A stretch of DNA of 64,000 nucleotides from Mesostigma viride (GCA_009746045.1 RPFO01000744.1:803635-867634), one strand, 5' to 3'; counted from the first letter of the stretch, positions 30,901 through 41,587 are shown. The notes: a model not told the origin generated them from the sequence alone. Program-made: numbers and translations.

Positions 30901-31864
30901 TGCCCGTGCCAGCCCCGTGCACCCTGCCCGTAGGATCACCCGCCGCGCCGCCGCTGGAACTTCCCCTGCCTGATGCTCCTGCCATCGCGCCCACCACCGG
31001 GCGTTGCTTCTGTTGTGCACCCAGGGCCATCCGTTCTGGGGAGCCATCAGTAGTCTCGGCCACACTAGAAGGGGCGGGAGCGGCCTCAGTAGAGAGGGTG
31101 AGGGTGGGCCGAGGGTGACTGCTGCCATTGAGTACTTCACTCATAACACCATCGATGATGCCGCTCATGTGGTCCCTTGACCCGGCAACCTCCTCTAGCT
31201 CTCGTTTCTCATGCGGCCGATGGACAGAAAGACTCCCTTCTCCCCCGCCGGAATTCCCCCCCACATCCATGGCCACCGCCGAGGTCTCCGAAACAGCTTC
31301 CAACCTCTCCTTCTGCGCCGCCCTCTCCGCGGACAGCGCCACCTTTCTCGCGTAGGCCTCCTCCAGCTGCTGGAGCGCCGCCACCTGGTCCGCCAGCGCC
31401 CGGTCCCTGGCAGATAGCGCCGCGTCGTCCAGGGGGCTTGCACGCGCGGCCGCGACGGCCTCCATCAGCACGGCTTCCTTCTGCTGGCACACGGACGACA
31501 GCCGGCGCCCCTCCTCGTCGGCGGCGGTGATGTCCGTGCATAATGCTGGCATCTGCAGCAACGTGTCCCACAGGACGCGGCCGTCACGCTGGGTGACCCC
31601 TGCCAGCTGCCAGGTGTCAACGGGGCGGAGAGACAAGGCGCGCTGGAGCTCCGCGCAGGCGTCTTGCGCGGGCAGCTGCGGCGACTCGGCGACTGTGGGC
31701 GAGAAGAGCTCGCGTTTCCAGTCAAGTCCCTTCAACGTCCTGCGCTCCCGTTTGCAGATGGCGCAGGTCGAAACGCGCTTGCCTTCTTGGCCCTCGCGCT
31801 CGTCTCCCCATCGATGATCATGGGACGACCTGATGGGTGGCCACGCATTCGCCCGGGCAGACAT
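27935..31864 (-). CDS. Coiled coil-protein kinase-HECT-RZ zinc finger protein
   Basis: 1309 codons without introns from the Met at 31864; the frame stays open 64 codons further (to 32056), but that extension is read through 55-bp tandem repeats and looks spurious. Residues here count from 31864. N-terminus with a CAIC pair (34, 37); long helical, probably coiled-coil parts about 120-200 and 320-510; kinase about 553-829 with VIKEL lysine 580, HRDLKPEN at 674, DFG at 694 and APE at 722, lacking a normal glycine loop. A HECT-like region spans about 881-1213 (GGIRVPLSEVL, VGRVLAKAVLEF, LREGFLSLDDL) with candidate catalytic Cys 1191 in GTGCMYVPEACPDY. It ends in an RZ zinc finger, C1253/H1257/C1264/C1273/C1276, in the WYRCPNGHPY ... 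CGGAM ... CPTCG style of RNF213 and ZNFX1. Inferred role: a kinase-linked ubiquitin ligase. Confidence 0.8.
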   Translation of the reverse strand: MSARANAWPPIRSSHDHRWGDEREGQEGKRVSTCAICKRERRTLKGLDWKRELFSPTVAESPQLPAQDACAELQRALSLRPVDTWQLAGVTQRDGRVLWDTLLQMPALCTDITAADEEGRRLSSVCQQKEAVLMEAVAAARASPLDDAALSARDRALADQVAALQQLEEAYARKVALSAERAAQKERLEAVSETSAVAMDVGGNSGGGEGSLSVHRPHEKRELEEVAGSRDHMSGIIDGVMSEVLNGSSHPRPTLTLSTEAAPAPSSVAETTDGSPERMALGAQQKQRPVVGAMAGASGRGSSSGGAAGDPTGRVHGAGTGRVRQAFALAGSVIREFNNEMYPAAQATKAAMEQLAQCLVRERAVAERLRERLDRAHQVVGDAMGDAMRSLEDATPGEDAEQAHVLRALVRQKRQKVADAIAARKGLQPTEVRMGMLQRDLLEVRKKMALAEAHLKIAEMSDSEREAANQRVELGTLEEKQRAIVAALNRLTAEGQELARRLTHFYPEASALPERASQLSKALPGSSSQGKALPAGGGEGGDDVIDPDWSLTSFRNIGRPLGNSRVRLVEDAQGTPWVIKELCHERELRREGGRLQALRHPLVIRLERIFFDGGVAYLQMPYCKNGSLRAWFERIKGRAREGQPLGLEERQQVWVTMRQVFQAVAFIHRKGVVHRDLKPENILLQDDGQIALCDFGVSHDVSRTFQTTLATQLGGFTTAYAAPEVLTNQPSAKQWPFAQDMWSLGVMLLEILTGSLPHWNAVAGRLEDAQGEVVAIDAGLAGGQSQGDPWTTALRQLASSLLQVDPAGRPTSEDALSDPHGVLARDLTQVAMDQQRRMHALSSFLESLRRCPARAGRARVLQVADLDNRPQLVQQLLEAFQADGLDMRLVFSVECGGIRVPLSEVLDRFFQSVVLPEVGLFEQGREGREDVLPDTQLQEGVAFLPRKALQGGPAKQQHLRDLRAVGRVLAKAVLEFLHVPVRFATALCCFLVGDEQLSHATPSRCLELMAEFDPVVAGQMRSVLAIAHGSGQEHGMMASMLTRCTAKDDFAITDANKGAVVRQAVQRRLVEYCREELGALREGFLSLDDLMADHLKVMTGEVLVLLFFGQDYLDVDKAVKAFVFPDDAWRGAKNGKSFKEWLHRFIREVSETGLRLLCLRALGSVDGHQSCRVLPGGKTRELPTFELGTGCMYVPEACPDYTIFQARMHRALRAGEYGVRTDAQQEERLAKEEMDAVVGAMRGQVRAGGWYRCPNGHPYAIGDCGGAMQEARCPTCGSAIGGGQHRLRADNQNALEIDGAAAPAWPPQQ

Positions 31865-32025
31865 TATAAATGAGAAATGAAGACAAGAGAACAAATAGAC
31901 AAGGAAGAGAGCCAGACATTGTAAATGAGAAATGAAGACAAGAGAACAAATAGACAAGGAAGAGAGCCAGACATTATAAAGGAGAAATGAAGACAAGAGA
32001 ACAAATAGACAAAGAAGAGAGCCAG
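31861..32025 (+). repeat. Three 55-bp tandem repeats over the start of the kinase-HECT gene
   Basis: Units at 31861, 31916 and 31971, differing at only a few positions. The minus-strand unit contains the initiator ATG of the gene in the first unit. Since 55 is not a multiple of three, the open frame through the units changes phase each time and yields a hydrophobic but probably untranslated extension. Confidence 0.9.
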
Positions 32026-32579
32026 CAACCGAAGAGAACAGAATCATGCGAGTCAAATAAAGTAAATTAGAGGCAAGGAATCAGCTTAAAAAAAAGTCGA
32101 GAAATGTAGCGCTTGGCAAGGGAAACAATAGCAAGAGAATAATAGTAGCACTAACAGACCCTATAGAAGGCCGCCTTCCTCTTACTGCACTAGCGAGCAA
32201 TACAAGCTACATAAAAGCTCGGTCTTTAGCATGTCTATCAGCCTGCAGGTGAGGGTGCGGACACTTACTCTGTCAGGAACAAAAAAAATATTGCCCGCAA
32301 CTTTCCCGCAGTAATGGCAACAAAGACAGTAATGGCAGCAAAGAAAACAGAGGAAGTGAAGGGCAGGCCGCAGGCATCAGAACAGGTAGCTAGGCCGAGC
32401 CAGCATGCCCCGGTGGCTGGCATCAAGTCCCAGCATCCAAGTACTGCCAGCCACATACATCAAGGATCATCCCATGGCCTGCAAACCCGTGTGTGTGCGT
32501 GCGTGCGTGCTTGCTTGTGTGTTTATTTCTTCTTCCAGTGCATAACTGCCGAACCACAGGCAGCACTCTTCACCCATTA
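32026..32579. other. Spacer between the duplicate protease exons and the kinase-HECT gene
   Basis: No coding signal. Presumed promoter of the kinase-HECT-RZ gene and 3' end of the upstream gene. Confidence 0.4.
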
Positions 32580-35500
32580 TCATTGGAGGCCACATCGTAC
32601 CATCTGGTTGTGGAATTCTCTGGAGGCGCAGCTACCCCTTTGCAGCTCTGCGTGCATGCCTCCGCCTGTGGGACCCCCGTGTGCTCGATGCCCAGCCAGG
32701 CGTCCCACCTCCCTGCCCGCAGTGCCTGGCGTGACCAGCCACGCACAAAGCACGCGTCCGGCCCATTTGTGATGTCGATGGGAGCGAAAAGGGGAGGTCA
32801 ACACACTGGCTACCTGCAATTGCAAATGGGTGGCCCTACTCCATTTGCCACCATGGTCCAAGCCACCCTCCAGCCAAAACCCTGTTGCTGCAATTCTGCA
32901 AACTTCGCATAACACCTCACATGCTAATACGTAAAAGGCATCATCTTGCATCAAGTAAATGCTGTAACAGGTATACTCATGTCTATTCCCCAGGTAATGT
33001 TTTTAACAAGGTACTTCATGTTTCTAGGTAATGCTCTCAACAAGGTGTGTTATGTTTTTAGGTAACGTTTTAATTAAGGCACATTATGTTTTAGGTTACG
33101 TTATAAGGGTGTACAAAATTCAGTCGATGGAACCACCTGTCCTGTCAAGCAGAGTAGGCCGTCAAGACAGGTCCATTCTGACAGCATACTAGGCGTAAGC
33201 ACCTCATGGATGGTAGGGCCGACGGTCGGCAAGACAGGTCCATGATGACAGCATACAAGGCGTAAGCACCCCATGATGCATGGACTGGAGTGTGCTTGTT
33301 ACGGTGCCTTGCAAAGAAATGGATGAGAAATTACAGATCTGCCACTGGCATGCTAGCTCAGTCACAAATACACAAGAAGTGTGATGCCGATTGCTTGCAG
33401 TTGTTAGTTGCGTTGGTTGTTAGTTGCTAGCTTATGCTGGCGACCGGTTCACAGGGCGCTAGGTGTTGTTCCTATGTTGCGCGCCGTTCATGTCGCCGGT
33501 CTCATATCATGGCATACACACCCCTAACTTACTATCCTTGATGACTTCTATAATGCTGTACTTCCACACTATACTACTTTTATAATATAGAATACTTTAG
33601 TACTATATTACCGTACATACAGCGAACACGGCTCACGGACCCCCACTGATCCAAAGCTGGTAACGCCACCTTGACTACAAGCCCCCTAAGCTACATGGCA
33701 CCATATGCTCTAGCCCTCCAACAGCTTTACACGACCATCAAGCGGCACCTGGTAACAGGACGAGACCACATCATCCTATACATCATTATGCAACCATCCA
33801 GGGTCACCCTACCTGGTACATAGCGGGGGACCCTACCCTACCTGGTAGCGTGGGACCACCTCGTCGTTGTCATCGAGGGGCGCCGCCGTGTCCACCACCA
33901 TGATGGCAAACTTCCACGTGGCAAACTCCTCGTCCGGCACGCTCAGCTTGGCCTGCACACGCTGCTTGACGGACGCCAGCTTCTCGTGCTCGCCGATCGC
34001 CAGCATAAAGGGGTGGCCGAACGCGGTCACCTGCATGGTGAGTAATCCGTGCAGAAAATGTGATGCAAACAGAACAGGCAATCCAGGCAGAAAATGTGCG
34101 CGAAAGACTTCAGGGGCGGGTCAGATAGGGAAAGCGAGGAGGACTGTAAGCTTTACAGTTCGTGAGAAGAGGGCTGCCAGGTGGTCATCGCCGTCACTTG
34201 CATGCGTTCCCTCCGAGTACTTCGTATCGCTGGCTGATTCAAATAATTCCTGGCTGACAAACGTAACAGGAAGCGGATCCCGTGATGCTAACTCTTTCGT
34301 AACCTATATGCCCAGTACAACATTTACCCAATGTATACCACCTACTACTATGAAAGCATAGCAGTATACCTCTACTACTAGCAGTGTGCCTCAAGCCAAG
34401 CGCTCTTGCCTCTCTTATCATCTCCTTGCGAGGCAATGGACCTCAACACGGCGGGCAAGGGTGCCAGGTGGCACCCCTTCTAAGTTCAATGCACGTCACC
34501 CCAATAGTCAACAATCATAGTAGTACCACTATATGTTACACGATATCTGTTTGTCCTTGGCGGTTATGCTCTCACGCCTATTGACCAGATTGGAACATTC
34601 GAGGGCTGTCTCACAAACACATACATAATATCGTACATCTTGGTGTACCTAATGGGCTTACAAGGGCTGCTCCTATCTGCGGTGAGCACCAGACAAGAAC
34701 ACGGACACCCGCACACCCCCATCAAGCACTGAAACATGGATGCATACGCACCAGGTCGTTGCTGTCACCTGCCTCATCCCTCCTCACGTGGCTGACAGGG
34801 AGAAGCGCACACCCTGGGCCCTCGCACCTTCCCTTTCCCGTGACCTGCACGCAACAATACAAGAATGTAGTGACCAGCAATAATAAAAGAATGTAGTGAC
34901 CAGCGATGCATGGCTGGCATCGCATCCGTGCGAAGCGACACCCAAAGTCCTCGTGACCACATGGAACAAGAGAGAGTAAGGTGAGTGAAGCAATATAATA
35001 TCATACCACCCAGTATGATAGTAGTACATAACTTTATATCGTACCACCCAGTATGATAGTAGTACATATCTTTATAGAACAAGAAAGTAAGCCATGGAAC
35101 AAGAGAGAGTAGGGCCAATGGTGGAGACATGGGGAAGAGAAAAGGTTGGTAAAAAGCCACAAACCCTTCAACGCTGCTGCAGGATAACTGTCCACCCAGC
35201 TGGTTACAAACGCGAGATTCCCTCCTGTCAACAGCTGTTCAGGAAAGCCTTGGACGGGGCCCACTTACTGCCAGGTGCCTCCAGAACGCCGACATACTTC
35301 TCTGCGAAATTCTAGAGCTGAAATTGAACCCCGCTGAGCTCAGCCATGGGCTATAATATCATGCTAAACTGTGTGGCATCAATCAAGCTCATATTTGTCC
35401 ACTTTAACTTTGGCTCATATTTGTGGCATGGCAAGCCAACCGGCGCGAGATGGCTATCTAGGTGTTGACAGTGAAACCAATTGACAGTGCAACTGATAGA

Positions 35501-36267
35501 CCAACTGATAGATCATCCTGCACCATGGGACCAGATAGTTTCTTTGCACATCACGGCCCCTCACATCCATTCGCGGGTTCCAGTACGTGCCATCGGCGTG
35601 GGCGATGCTTTCAAAGTGGTCACTATCCACTTAGCTCCTCCACACGCAGTATATGTGTCGATGTTTCCAATGCGCTCAAAGCGGTCACTATCACTGGCTT
35701 AATGGTCACTTTAGCCACTAACGCCTCACCTCCTCCAGACGCAGGTTCCAGTGGTGGTCGTCGATGCCGTCGAGGGCCTCCGCCGGAGGCATCACGTGGT
35801 AGATGCGGCCCTCGTGTGTTTTGAGCAACCGCAGCTCACCCATGGCCGTGCACTCGGGCTCCGCCCTCACCAGCTTGAGAAGCTCGGCCACGGTGCTCCC
35901 AAGGGGCAGCTGGACGCGAAAGTTTGCGACCTGGGGCCGTTCCATTGGACGGCAAGACATTATCATACTTGGAAACACTTGCTGATTGGTGAGGGAGCGG
36001 TGGGCGTGTGTCTTGGAAATGCCATCAATGCCCAAAGGTAGTGAGAGCGCATTTTTCTCAGGGACCTAAGTAGATACCCAAGGGTAGAGTGGTGGTGGCA
36101 GAAATGCCAAATCATGCGAAACAATGCGAAACAATGCGAAACCATCCAAAACAATGCCAAACAATGCCAAACAATGCCAGATATTTCTAAGATAATTCCA
36201 GATAGCTGCCTGATACTGCGAAATACTTGAGAACCGACTGTGGGAGTGCAACCCACTTTGGCCCCGA

Positions 36268-36590
36268 GCTCGCAGGCTCACCTCCTTCTAGACAATGCCA
36301 CATAATGCCCGACAGTACCAAACAAATATATGCCAAACCAGTGCTCGCAGGCTCACCTCCTGCTAAACAATGCCACATAATGCCCGACAGTACCAAACAA
36401 ATATATGCCAACCAGTGCTCGCAGGCTCACCTCCTGCTAAACAATGCCACATAATGCCCGACAGTACCAAACAAATATATGCCAACCAGTGCCCGCAGGC
36501 TCACCTCCTTCTAAACAATGCCAAATAATGCCCGACAGTACCAAACATATATATGCCAACCAGTGCTCCCAGGCTCACCTCCTTCACCCC
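36268..36590 (-). repeat. Four tandem copies of an exon end with its donor site
   Basis: Units of about 73 bases at about 36269, 36343, 36417 and 36490 each contain, on the minus strand, AGGAG|GTGAGCCTG, matching the true donor at 36578 (AAGGAG|GTGAGCCTG). Confidence 0.75.
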
Positions 36591-37069
36591 CTGGTCCTGC
36601 ACAGCGACGTCGATGGCCCTGGGGAACCGCTCCCGCTCGGGCCGCATCGGGTCCACCACCTCATAGTAGAGAATGGCCTCCTTGCGCCCATAAAGGTTAA
36701 ATCTATGATCCTCAGCCTGGTCCTTCAACGCATCATCAGCGCCATTCTCCGACGCATCATCCACGCCAATCTCCAACAAATCATCCCCGTCTGCCAACAT
36801 GGCCTTCAAGATGGCCACACCCCGCTGGATGGGCTGCGATCTAGGGCGATTGGCGCGGACATCGTGCGCCGTCAGCCAAATATTGGACGGCTCCGCTGGC
36901 CTGCAGCACAGTATGTCCAAGGCTGCTTTGTCCATGCGGCCTTCTGCCACCATCTGCTGCAGCTCACAGAGCACCCTGTATGCCACCTGGTCGTAGGTGT
37001 CCGTCTTGGACCTGCGTGCGGGGTCATGGGGTCACGTGCCAGTGGAGCACGGCACATCCAAGAAGGGAT

Positions 37070-38975
37070 ATAAAAGAGATTAAAAAAGGGATGAAAAAGG
37101 GATAGAAAAGAGATAGAAAAGAGATAGAAAAGAGATATAAAGGGATATAAAAGAGATATAAAAGGGATAGAAAAGAGTTTTTGAGCTATCTGCTCATTTT
37201 ATAGTTATGTTGCGGCGGGCTCAAGGGGGGCCGATCTGCTGCCTGTAGCGTAGCTCTACCGCACGTCACCTACACCATGTGAGGTGCTTGTGGTACATAG
37301 GACTAGAGAGAAGGGGATCGGCGTTGCGCCGGTACTAGTGCCTACTGGAAACCGTGCCCGCCCCTGATTGAGGGAGGCGCGGCGCCTTGAGACATGTGCT
37401 TTGTTTTTCATTTTCACACCATACTTAGAGTGGTGTGGTGAACGTAGGGATGCCTTTTTGCAGCTCGCAACTTTCCAATGTGAGGAAAGGTGGGCTGGCC
37501 GCTAGGGGGGCCGCTTTGCGGCCACTATGGCTGTAACGCCCAATGTAAGTCGACGTTGCCAGCCTCCCCGTGTTGCGGAGAGGTGACCCGCTGTTTTTCA
37601 AAATATTTGTGAACGCTTGTAGTGCTGGTCCTAGGGTGTTCTCCCATGGCGCTGGGGTGCGCCGGCCGGGCTCCAGTTGGAGTTGGGAGCCCGTAGTGAC
37701 TCAAATTTCAAAAGTCAAGGAAGAGGGAAGGCGGTTTTTAGAGAAGGTGGATTTTGGCGGAGAGCCCCGCGAAAGGACAGCGCGAGGTGACGATCCCTGA
37801 AGGAAGCGCTAGACTTGCCCTCGAGTAAAGTGTCCACCGTTTTTTTTTTTATCCCTGTAGCCGCGTGCACGAGGGAAGCAGGGCGTTTTTCAGACAGTGG
37901 GGTCAATAACAACCTAAAAAGAGGCAGAGCAAGGGGTGCACCAATGGCAGCGGCTGCCGTGGGTCGGGGGTGTCCTGTCGGCATGGGGAGGGCGGCAGGC
38001 GTCCTGTACCCTCTCGGCGCTCCGGCGAGCAGGCCCCTTCTGCCCTTGGCGATAAGGGAGAGGTGGGAAGCTGCGGTAAACCGTGGGAATTCATGCGCAC
38101 TTAAAAACTGTTTGAAAAATGCTACAGGGCCTGGCAAGCCTGGAAAAAAAAATTCCCCTCGAGGGGGGCGCTGGAAAACGGCAGTGAGCTCGGGGGTTGT
38201 TTTAAGAAAATGCATTATATAGTAGTATCATAATAAAGCTCGACTCGGCTGCGGCTGCGTCAAGGCTCGTGACACCATGGCGATGGTCAGCCTTGGCGCT
38301 AGGAGGTCCGCAGCCATCATTATCATCAGGATGGGGGGGATCTAGAGCCGGTGGCAGTGGCTCTACCTTCGGGAAATCCCAGCGGCTTTGCCGGTGGGCT
38401 GGTGCTGGTCGTTGGGTGAGCTGTAGACGTTCCCAGGTAGCATAAGTCCTAATGTGGCAGCACTGGGATGCGCCCCTCTAATAAAGGAGAACGCATGTGG
38501 CTCCGCCCTGCGTCCGCCGGGAAACCGTAGCAGCCACACGGGGGCGGGAGGGGGGGCATCATCATGCCAACAAGAGCCCAGCTTTCCAAGTGGTTGCGTT
38601 CCTACCACCAGGGCTGGAAACGGCCTGGGTGGCCAGAGATGGAGATGTGGGACAAGATTGGACCAAGGGGGCATGTGCTGGGCCCCAGCATGGTGAACTA
38701 GCCTAACTTGACCATGACTTGTACAATGATTTTGAGGGTGTGGCTAAGGCTCAACTGTTAAAGCCTGCACACACTTATTGTAATAAACTTGTTTCTCTGG
38801 TAGGAAGGCACTCCAATGGACCTTAGCTTCAGTACCTATATAGAAAAGGGAAAGAAAAGAGATAGAAACGGGATAGAAACAGGATATAAAGGGATATGAA
38901 AGGGATATGAAAGGGATATTAAAGGGATATAAGAGATAGAAAAGGGATTTAAAAGGGATATACAAGAAACATCAT
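37070..38975 (+). other. Interval flanked by GGGATA/GATAGAAAAG purine repeats; possible second YR-element fragment
   Basis: Two purine-rich arrays of GGGATATAAA/GAGATAGAAAAG units (37070-37175 and 38843-38975) bracket about 1.7 kb of different composition. Inside, a 45-codon frame at 38564-38701 starts MPTRAQLSKW, faintly like LPTRAQVVNW at the start of the retroelement gag-like frame near position 47. It may be a non-autonomous relative inserted in an intron of the duplicate gene. Weakly supported. Confidence 0.3.
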
Positions 38976-41048
38976 TTCGATAACAGCCTGTATTAGTTAA
39001 CAAAAAAATGGCCTTGGATCTGTGGGAGGCCATGCATGCCATGGACCGCACAGCAAGTCAAAAACAAAGGCGTGAGCGAGGTTGCTGGCAGCTACGGTTT
39101 GCCATGTTGGCGTTCGATGACCCTAATTGCACTCGACGATCCTATGCAGAGCGGCCTTCCCTGTAACTGTATGAGCGGAGCAACATTAGGTCCCAACCTC
39201 CCATTCCAAGGTGGGGAGGCAGGGCTGCTTGAGAAACTGTATAAAAGTATGCTGCTATTTTTATAATCCATAGGTAGTATTTTCCTACTATAATTACTTA
39301 GTGCTTCATGCACCATGCATGTAAAGGGCTGTTTTGTTGGATCAAGAGTGGCTTCATTTGCAGACTCAAAAGACTGCGTTGTTTATTTATTTATCAAACT
39401 GCGTTGCTTATTTCTCAAAGAGCTGCTTCGAGCAATGTCTCCCAGCCAACACACTTACAGCGTCAGCACAAAGCCTTCCTCGGTGGGGACTCCCAGCCGG
39501 CAGAAGCGCACGCGCTGCTGACTGAGCGCGTGGCCCAGGAAGGCAGGGCCATCGGGGAAGCGACACGTGGCGGCCACGTCGGGCGAGAGTGCTTTCTGGA
39601 CGAACAGGGCGTCACCCATCCTCAGCTGTGGTCAAGGAAGATTCAATTGAGCAAGGAATCCGCCAAACAGAAAGGTCTGCAACTCAGCATATCCATACAT
39701 GCCCCCTAGCTCCAGCTGCTACGGCTTCGCCAGGCAACCCAGGCACGGACACGGGCAAGCTCAAACCTGCATGCGTCGGGGGTAATGGGATGGGCAAGTT
39801 GTGGCAAGCGATGTGCTGTGGGGAAAACAGGGTCTTTATTCCCCAGAGCCAAGCAGACATGCCAAGTCATGACGGCCATGGTACGCCGACCAATCAGAAT
39901 CAGACACTGAGGGGGCCACTATGTGCAACGCCTTCCGGTCTCGGCCAGTTCACCCAGTTAAAACGTCTGCATCCAAACGTGCAGGATGTTGCTCCCACTT
40001 CTTTTCTCATTCTCCCCCCCCACACCCCTTAGAAGTTCAAAGATAAGGTGATTTAGCAAGGGTTTCCTGAACACAGGGGATGACTAGGCTACCTGAACGC
40101 AGGGGATGACTTGTCTCCCTCCCCGACCGAACCACTTCCATATTCGAACACCATAGTACACTTATCCATGTTGTTCTAGTCCATCTCTGGCCCTCGGGTT
40201 CGCTTTGCACGCACCACCACAAAAGCTGAAGTTTATAACCATACGTGCGGTAGCTCTGCACAGGGGAATAACACGGACATGTCTAGCAGACGACCACACG
40301 GCCGTCCGTATGCTAGGGTGAGCAAACTATGTGAATTTACAGGGTCATCCCACAGCAGCTGTGCCCCAGCTCTACCCCGGTTTGCCAGGGCGGAAAGGTG
40401 GGGGGTAAACTAACTGCTTCCCTAGAACGGAAGCACAACTCTTATGACCACCTCCGGTCCAAGTCAGCCCCTACCTGGGTTGGCTAGGGTACGTGTGCCA
40501 GAATACAATATTGTGCATACAAACTTAACTATTTTTGCCATACGACATTGCATTCTCAGCTCAGCAGGTCAGTCATAGATAAAATGAGCATAGCTCACCA
40601 AATCCCGTAGTACTAGTCTATGTCACCACATAATGAGTGTACTTAACCCTGCTGCTACATGGTTGGGGCATGACGCAGGCGCTATTTGTAACTTTCGTGT
40701 AATTATTTTTCTAATGAGATTAGCGTAGCACTCCATGCCGTGCTCATGCGCATGACACGCAAGTACTTAATACTTAACCCTGCTGCATCCGTGGCTATGG
40801 TCTGCAAGGAAAATACTTGAAGTACACACTCCTGCAGTGTTCCGCGACAATATTCCATGCGTGCTCCTGCCTTGTCGTCATCATGGTGTATACCGCCAGC
40901 AAACAGCCATCAAAATCATGCCTGTAGGCGCCAACAGACGCCTTTTTCAATCATGAATGAACATGACCAAATGACTTTGCCTGTAGGCACCAACAGACAA
41001 TGGCGCACACGGGAATGCCTGCTGGCGCACGTCCAGGGCTCCCGTGCC

Positions 41049-41080
41049 AGGGTTTAGGGTTTAGGGTTTAGGGTTTAGGG
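41049..41080 (+). repeat. Interstitial telomere-type repeat (TTTAGGG)n
   Basis: About four and a half units of GGGTTTA in one run. A second run of about two and a half units is at 41403-41422. Both have the same orientation and lie between the full and partial ubiquitin-protease copies. Confidence 0.85.
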
Positions 41081-41089
41081 TCAAAACCA

Positions 41090-41330
41090 ATCCTTCTGCA
41101 TTGTCAAGGTTCAGCTGTCGTAACCGGACAAATTACAAGGACTCCCACAGAGATAGGCCACGTCTCCCGACCCTTCTGTACTGTCAAGGTTCAGCTGTCG
41201 TAACCGGACAAATTACAAGGACTCCCACAGAGATAGGCCACGTCTCCCGACCCTTCTGTACTGTCAAGGTTCAGCTGTCGTAACCGGACAAATTACAAGG
41301 ATTCCCACAGAGATAGGCCACGTTTCCCGC
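41090..41330 (+). repeat. Three 80-bp tandem repeats
   Basis: Units align at 41101, 41181 and 41261 (TGTCAAGGTTCAGCTGTCG) with few changes. They sit between the two telomere-type runs. Confidence 0.85.
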
Positions 41331-41402
41331 TATCCAAAGCCAAGCTGATCTCGTATCCCCAAACAACTGTTATCCAGGGGCTGCCTCCTCTCCGCGGCGT
41401 TC

Positions 41403-41422
41403 TAGGGTTTAGGGTTTAGGGT
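41403..41422 (+). repeat. Second interstitial telomere-type run
   Basis: AGGGTTTAGGGTTTAGGGT, same orientation as 41049-41080. Confidence 0.8.
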
Positions 41423-41587
41423 ATGCCCAGTAACGAGCCTCCTCTCTGTCACCTGTCACCAACCTGGTCGCCAGCATACATCCCAGGCAGCCTGGGAACA
41501 GGTGTCAAGGCATGCAACCACACGCAGGAGCACCCGCCGGCAGCGACAACAAGCTGAACGATCCTCGTCTGCTAGTGTGGCATGCCT

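Larger units (their letters stand above)
32580..39625 (-). pseudogene. Partial duplicate of the UBP12/USP7-like gene (C-terminal UBL exons)
   Basis: Minus-strand exons, each homologous to one of the full gene: 39625-39459 (167 bp, same length as its counterpart), 37011-36579, 35930-35730 (201 bp, same length), 34844-34752, 34030-33842, and a last exon starting at 32813. Phases match the parent gene throughout. They encode the ubiquitin-like domains that follow the protease domain in USP7. The second exon has about 32 extra residues, rich in Asp/Glu. The parent exon at 43533-43805 is split here by an extra intron. In the last exon the conserved block RWDAWLGIEH lies in another frame than the WAG block, so a frameshift alters the C-terminus. 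Open frames despite strong divergence suggest past or present coding, but no protease domain or start exon is present. It could also serve as alternative 3' exons. Confidence 0.65.

Noticed and set aside
28010-30973. Frames of 419 and 541 codons on the plus strand
   Set aside because: Antisense shadows of the kinase-HECT-RZ gene in GC-rich coding DNA.
31865-32056. N-terminal hydrophobic extension of the kinase-HECT protein as signal anchor
   Set aside because: Encoded by tandem repeats whose length is not a multiple of three, so it is most likely leader DNA; kept only as a finding to test.
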